In this document: positions 60,305 through 64,000 of the stretch, in pieces | Layout of the letters: the number at the start of each line of letters is the position of its first letter | Numbering within the stretch: position 1 is the stretch's first letter | Assembly (NCBI GenBank): GCA_964627935.1 | Contig: CAZVLB010000001.1 | Coordinates: forward strand, 1-64,000 | Source: JAABVY01 sp964627935 | GTDB lineage: Bacteria; Zixibacteria; MSB-5A5; JAABVY01 | Reading direction: 5' to 3' | DNA length: 64,000 nt | Notes under the pieces: model-generated | Databases searched by the model: none | What the model saw: only the letters and a program-made list of their open reading frames with translations | Told to the model about the DNA's origin: nothing | Translations under genes and position numbers: made by a program

Positions 60305-61462
60305 ATGAAAAATGTACTCGCGATAATAATATCAGTAATCATAGGGGTGATATTAACGGAAATCGCCCTGACACTGTTTTTTCCGATCGATGATCCGTAT
60401 GCGCAGTGGAAATCGGCCGAACGGGCCGGTATGCGTTATATCGAGTCTCAATTCCTTCCAAACCAGGAGTATGTATTCTACCCTGAGGATTTTCTTCCGG
60501 ATATGGCGGATTCAATTCGCTTCACAACGAATAATCTCGGATTCAGGGGGACGGAATTGAAACGTCCTCGTCCTGATGATGAATTCCGGGCTTTTATTAT
60601 CGGCGGAAGTACCACGGAATGCCTGTTTCTGGATGATACTGCTGATATCAGCTATAATCTCGAGCAGTATCTAAATCAGCAGAAACCTGATTCGATCGAT
60701 CTGCGGGTGGAGGTTTATAATGCCGGCAAATCGGGAGATAAATCCTACGATCATGTAGCCATGTTAAGCCAGCGTATAGTGCATCTTCAACCTGACCTGG
60801 TAGTGATTTTCGCCGGTATCAATGATCTCTCATCGGGCATTTACGGCTATGATTACATACATGAATACAAGAAAAATGAATATATGGAGCTGGGCGCCAG
60901 GAACCTGATCAAGTACGGCCTGACCGAGTTCCAGGTTCCGCGCAGATTCATTCATCTGCTCAAACCGCCCTCCGATGATGATCTGTTGATGTCGATCAGT
61001 TTCCGTTCCAATTATCGTGCCTTGATCGATGCGCGCAAACAGGGGACAAAGATCGATGATTTCCCACGCACAAATCTGGAGGCCTACCGCAATCATTTGC
61101 TGACCATTATCGGTCTCTGCCAGATGCATGATATCAAGCTTGTTTTCATGACTCAGCCGACAACCTGGGACAGCAAAATAGATCCAAAAGCCAAAGAATT
61201 GAACTGGTTTACCTACAGGCGTGGCCGTGTATTTGAAGAATCAAAGATGGATCAGGCGCTTGAGAAGTATAATGATGTCATGCGTCATCTGGGCCATGAG
61301 TACGAGGTGCCGGTGTTTGACCTGGCCGGGATTATACCAAAATCGACCGAGTATTTTTATGATGACTGCCATTTCAATATAACCGGCGCAGAATATGTGG
61401 CCAGGAACCTGGGCGATCATATACTGGAAAGCTTCCCGATCGCCCACGCTGATCAGGAATAG
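60305..61462 (+). CDS. Membrane-anchored SGNH/GDSL hydrolase
   Basis: The 385-residue protein starts with one membrane helix (VLAIIISVIIGVILTEIALT). It then carries the SGNH blocks: nucleophile Ser in FIIGGSTTECLFLDD (block I), Gly in YNAGKSGDKSYDH (block II), Asn in VVIFAGINDLSSG (block III), and the Asp/His pair in DDCHFNITGAEYVA (block V). Such anchored SGNH enzymes add or remove acetyl groups on exopolysaccharides or peptidoglycan at the outer face of the inner membrane. Its place next to the polymer locus and the beta-helix genes supports a role in polymer acetylation. GGAGGG precedes the ATG. Confidence 0.88.
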   Translation: MKNVLAIIISVIIGVILTEIALTLFFPIDDPYAQWKSAERAGMRYIESQFLPNQEYVFYPEDFLPDMADSIRFTTNNLGFRGTELKRPRPDDEFRAFIIGGSTTECLFLDDTADISYNLEQYLNQQKPDSIDLRVEVYNAGKSGDKSYDHVAMLSQRIVHLQPDLVVIFAGINDLSSGIYGYDYIHEYKKNEYMELGARNLIKYGLTEFQVPRRFIHLLKPPSDDDLLMSISFRSNYRALIDARKQGTKIDDFPRTNLEAYRNHLLTIIGLCQMHDIKLVFMTQPTTWDSKIDPKAKELNWFTYRRGRVFEESKMDQALEKYNDVMRHLGHEYEVPVFDLAGIIPKSTEYFYDDCHFNITGAEYVARNLGDHILESFPIAHADQE

Positions 61463-61667
61463 CCTTGTCATAAATCATACCCGAGAGGGCATTTAAAAAT
61501 CTAACCCCGGATGCGCCTTTAAATTGACATCTTAATTCCAACCATTATCTTAAAAGGGAATGTTTTAACATACGGAGAATCATATTCGCAATACATATCA
61601 AGATTAAACATTTCGCCCGTAGAACCGTTATTTGTATGTCTTCACAGCTAAAAAGCGGGAAATCATT

Positions 61668-63614
61668 ATGATGAAAAAGATATTGATTGGTCTGGCGTTA
61701 TTGCTGACCATTACAAGCCTGGTTTATTCGCAAAATCTTTATGAAGTAAATCTAAAAAACAACATGCAGGCTGAAATTCTTCGATCCAGTGATGCAGAAG
61801 CATTACTGAGATATGCAAACACGTATCTTGTATCAGCTTCGCAGGAGATTTATGCTGATCTTTTCAACCTGGGCTTTTCAATTGCGCTGATCGGGGAGGA
61901 TATCGAGCCGTCTGATCTCTATCTTGACAGGCGCATGGATGATCAAAATGTCGGGCTTTACAGACTTATCTATGAGTTTGATAATAATCGCGTTCTCCAG
62001 GTCAGCCCGGAGCAGTATGACCAGATCGAAGGCATACCGGATCTTATTCCGGTCAGGAATATACATGTTCGCATAGAATATGTGCAGCCTGAAGACGCGG
62101 TTTTCAGGAAGATTCAGCCTTCTTTCCAAATCGGCCTAGATTCGATAGTGAATCTTGTCAGGCAGGATTCGGTTGAATCCTATGTCAATCGCCTGCAGGC
62201 CTTTTATCGTCGCGTGGCGGGCACCGATTCGGTTTATGCCGCCCGTAACTGGATCCGGGATAAATTCCTGGAATTCGGATATGATTCGGTTCTTTATGAC
62301 ATGTTTTATGCCGATGTTTCAGGTGGTATAAAAGCATGTTACAATGTTATTGCGGTCAAGCCGGGTACAGTTTTTCCTGAAGCGGAAATTATAGTCGGGG
62401 GTCATTTTGACGGCGTGCCCGGATCACCGGCGGCCGATGACAACGGCACGGGAACGGCAGGTGTGCTGGAAATCGCCCGTGTGCTGAGCGATATCGAGAC
62501 CAATGTTACCTTTAAGTTTATCACATTCGATGCCGAGGAATGGGGGCTGTTTGGATCGGCGCATTATGCCGAGCAGGCATCCTTCAGAAACGATGCCATC
62601 GTGCTGATGTTCAATATGGATATGATCGGGTTTTATCCCAACAGTGACAGGGCCAGCCTGTTCTATGGTGACAACAATCAATATGCAATCGACTGGGATA
62701 ATATTGGCGGACCGCTGGTTGGAATCGATGGTGAACCGCGCGGGACATCGTTCGGCTCGGATCATTATCCCTTTACCCAGGTCGGCTATGATGCGGTATT
62801 TCTGCATGAGTACTATTTTTCCGATGTATATCATTCTTATCAGGACAGCACGACATATATCGATTTTGATTATGCCACGCGTATGATTCAGGCTTCGGCG
62901 GCGATGCTTTATGATGTCGCACAGAGAAATGATTTCGACAATGATGGTGTGGCCAATAATATGGACAACTGCCTGCTGGACGCAAACTCCGATCAGCTCG
63001 ATTCTGACGGCGATCTCCTGGGGGATGCCTGCGATAACTGCCCGAATACATATAATCCCGGGCAGTGGGATGAAAATGGTGATGGTATCGGGGATCATTG
63101 CGACGGCAATATGCATATCAGCTATGATTTCCCGCCTGATGGTTATCTCGGAGAATATTATCAATTCCAGTTTAGTGCTTTTGGGGGAGAGGAACCCTAT
63201 ACCTGGAGGCACATTTTTGGCCAGTTGCCATATGGTTTAAATTTTGTAGGCGATACTATGGCAACCTTATCGGGTGTACCCAACTGGCCGGGAGAGTTTA
63301 CATTCAAGGTCGAGGCCACCGATCAGTCCAATCCGCCGTCGAAAGATACTATGAAAGTATCTATAACGATTTTCGAGGGTCAGGGTTATCTATGCGGCGA
63401 TGCGAATCATGATTTTGCGGTTAATGTTGCCGATCCGGTATTTCTGGTAAATTACATTTTCCTGGGCGGATCAGCTCCTGATCCGTATCAGGCGGCTGAT
63501 GTAAACTGCAATGGCAGTGTGAATTTGAATGATATAGTCTGGCTGATTCAGTATATATTTAATGACGGTTCGACGCCCTGTGATACGGATGGTGACGGTA
63601 TAATGGACTGCTAA
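61668..63614 (+). CDS. Secreted M28 metallopeptidase with TSP3, Ig-like and dockerin domains
   Basis: The ATG at 61668 opens the signal peptide (MMKKILIGLALLLTITSLVY). The M28 domain (about 180-420) has the zinc ligands in VGGHFDGVPGSPAADDNGTG (His, Asp), FDAEEWGLFGSAHYAEQ (Glu pair), FNMDMIGF (Asp) and SFGSDHYPFTQVGYDAVFLH (His). It is an aminopeptidase-type fold. Thrombospondin type 3 repeats (NDGVANNMDNC, SDGDLLGDACDNCPNTYNPG) follow, then a putative-Ig domain (LPYGLNFVGDTMATLSGVPN) and a dockerin (CGDANHDFAVNVADPVFLVN, ADVNCNGSVNLNDIVWLIQY). The 648-residue protein would be calcium-stabilised and surface attached. Confidence 0.92.
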   Translation: MMKKILIGLALLLTITSLVYSQNLYEVNLKNNMQAEILRSSDAEALLRYANTYLVSASQEIYADLFNLGFSIALIGEDIEPSDLYLDRRMDDQNVGLYRLIYEFDNNRVLQVSPEQYDQIEGIPDLIPVRNIHVRIEYVQPEDAVFRKIQPSFQIGLDSIVNLVRQDSVESYVNRLQAFYRRVAGTDSVYAARNWIRDKFLEFGYDSVLYDMFYADVSGGIKACYNVIAVKPGTVFPEAEIIVGGHFDGVPGSPAADDNGTGTAGVLEIARVLSDIETNVTFKFITFDAEEWGLFGSAHYAEQASFRNDAIVLMFNMDMIGFYPNSDRASLFYGDNNQYAIDWDNIGGPLVGIDGEPRGTSFGSDHYPFTQVGYDAVFLHEYYFSDVYHSYQDSTTYIDFDYATRMIQASAAMLYDVAQRNDFDNDGVANNMDNCLLDANSDQLDSDGDLLGDACDNCPNTYNPGQWDENGDGIGDHCDGNMHISYDFPPDGYLGEYYQFQFSAFGGEEPYTWRHIFGQLPYGLNFVGDTMATLSGVPNWPGEFTFKVEATDQSNPPSKDTMKVSITIFEGQGYLCGDANHDFAVNVADPVFLVNYIFLGGSAPDPYQAADVNCNGSVNLNDIVWLIQYIFNDGSTPCDTDGDGIMDC

Positions 63615-63655
63615 AAAACGGCCCCGAACAGGGATATTCGGGACCCGGATTTTGA

Positions 63656-63767
63656 GCCCATCGTTTATACCCTTTTGTATTACGAGATGGAAACGGGATC
63701 AAGTCACTTGATGCCGGTATTTTTGATGCCATACGGCAACGATCGACAAATCAGCAAAACGATGGGC
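63656..63767. other. Structured intergenic element with nested inverted repeats
   Basis: GCCCATCGTTT (63656-63666) can pair with AAACGATGGGC (63757-63767). Inside are the palindrome ATCAAGTCACTTGAT (63698-63712) and a stem GCCG-TAT/ATA-CGGC (63713-63737). A T-rich CGATTTTTAG follows. It has no open frame. It may be a non-coding RNA, a cis-regulatory RNA or a DNA fold-back element. Confidence 0.45.
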
Positions 63768-63830
63768 CGATTTTTAGTTTGTTTTACAATGTGATGACGC
63801 TTAAGATGTATTCGTTAAGATTTCTAAATC

Positions 63831-63874
63831 ACCTGCCGCTCATGATGCCCAAGGCGGCAGGTTTACCTGCTGGC
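63831..63874. repeat. Palindromic element with alternative stems near the right edge
   Basis: ACCTGCCG (63831-63838) can pair with CGGCAGGT (63855-63862). The latter can instead fold onto the following TTACCTGCTGGC. The alternative-stem design resembles the element at 186-220. The last 400 bp of the window contain no gene. Confidence 0.45.
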
Positions 63875-64000
63875 AAGCCTGATATCGTCACTCGAAATTG
63901 TGGGGACGTGCATCATATACTTGTAACAGGCTAACAGAAATCTAACGGCGGAGGTCCTGTTTGTCAAGCTCTTTCGGATTCGTACATAAACCAAGAACTG

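Noticed and set aside
62424..63212. Long open frame on the minus strand opposite the M28 peptidase gene
   Set aside because: The plus-strand protein shows full M28 and TSP3 motifs with a signal peptide. The minus frame has no motif, no ribosome binding site and a biased Ile-rich composition.

Overview
The window looks like chromosomal sequence of a Gram-negative bacterium of the Fibrobacterota-Chlorobiota-Bacteroidota (FCB) side of the tree, possibly a candidate phylum such as Zixibacteria. The clues are C-terminal FlgD/T9SS-like sorting domains ending in YPNPFNP-type blocks, type I dockerin repeats on secreted proteins, a PEP-CTERM protein, NtrC/NtrY-type sigma-54 regulators and many signal-peptide or lipoprotein genes. 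The phylum assignment is inference; there is no rRNA or ribosomal marker here. Two tRNA genes (Pro-UGG and Arg-UCU) are present. No transposase, integrase, phage gene or CRISPR array was seen.

Region 1 (1-10.2 kb) is mostly on the minus strand. It holds a membrane-anchored reductive-dehalogenase-like protein, a three-gene sensory operon (solute-binding-like protein, NtrY-like kinase, NtrC-type regulator), a stand-alone tandem ACT protein, a MATE exporter, an RtcA-type RNA 3'-phosphate cyclase and a methyltransferase. Region 2 (10.4-11.9 kb) is an AT-rich islet with its own promoter, three tightly packed genes and a terminator. It encodes a divergent HicA-like candidate toxin, a HicB-type antitoxin with a C-terminal extension, and a SecB-like chaperone, which together look like a toxin-antitoxin-chaperone (TAC) module. 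Region 3 (11.9-24.6 kb) is mixed. It includes a PEP-CTERM protein behind a well-formed sigma-54 promoter, SufS, a class-C beta-lactamase-like hydrolase, a TPR membrane protein, tRNAs, DoxX, a lipoprotein, a cupredoxin and the decayed tail of a dockerin gene.

Region 4 (24.8-32.9 kb) carries a giant kinase-TPR-GAF-AAA+ regulator broken by a 61-bp insertion bounded by a perfect 27-bp direct repeat. Next come a small exported peptide with a sequestered ribosome binding site, an HTH regulator, and DUF4177-like, DUF1573 and GIN-type proteins. Region 5 (33-63.6 kb) is a surface-polymer locus: O-antigen ligase/polymerase, two CapK/PaaK-like ligases, an asparagine-synthase-like enzyme, an ATP-grasp ligase, a Wzx-type flippase, three GNAT-type proteins, a phosphoesterase and an SGNH hydrolase. 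These are interleaved with three paralogous secreted beta-helix proteins carrying 1, 5 and 11 Fn3-like repeats. No glycosyltransferase is visible in this locus. The window closes with a secreted M28 peptidase-dockerin protein and a structured intergenic region.

The most interesting points are the HicB/SecB-like TAC module, the repeat-bounded frameshift in the giant regulator, the sigma-54-driven PEP-CTERM gene, and the ligase-rich, glycosyltransferase-free surface-polymer locus with its beta-helix paralogs.
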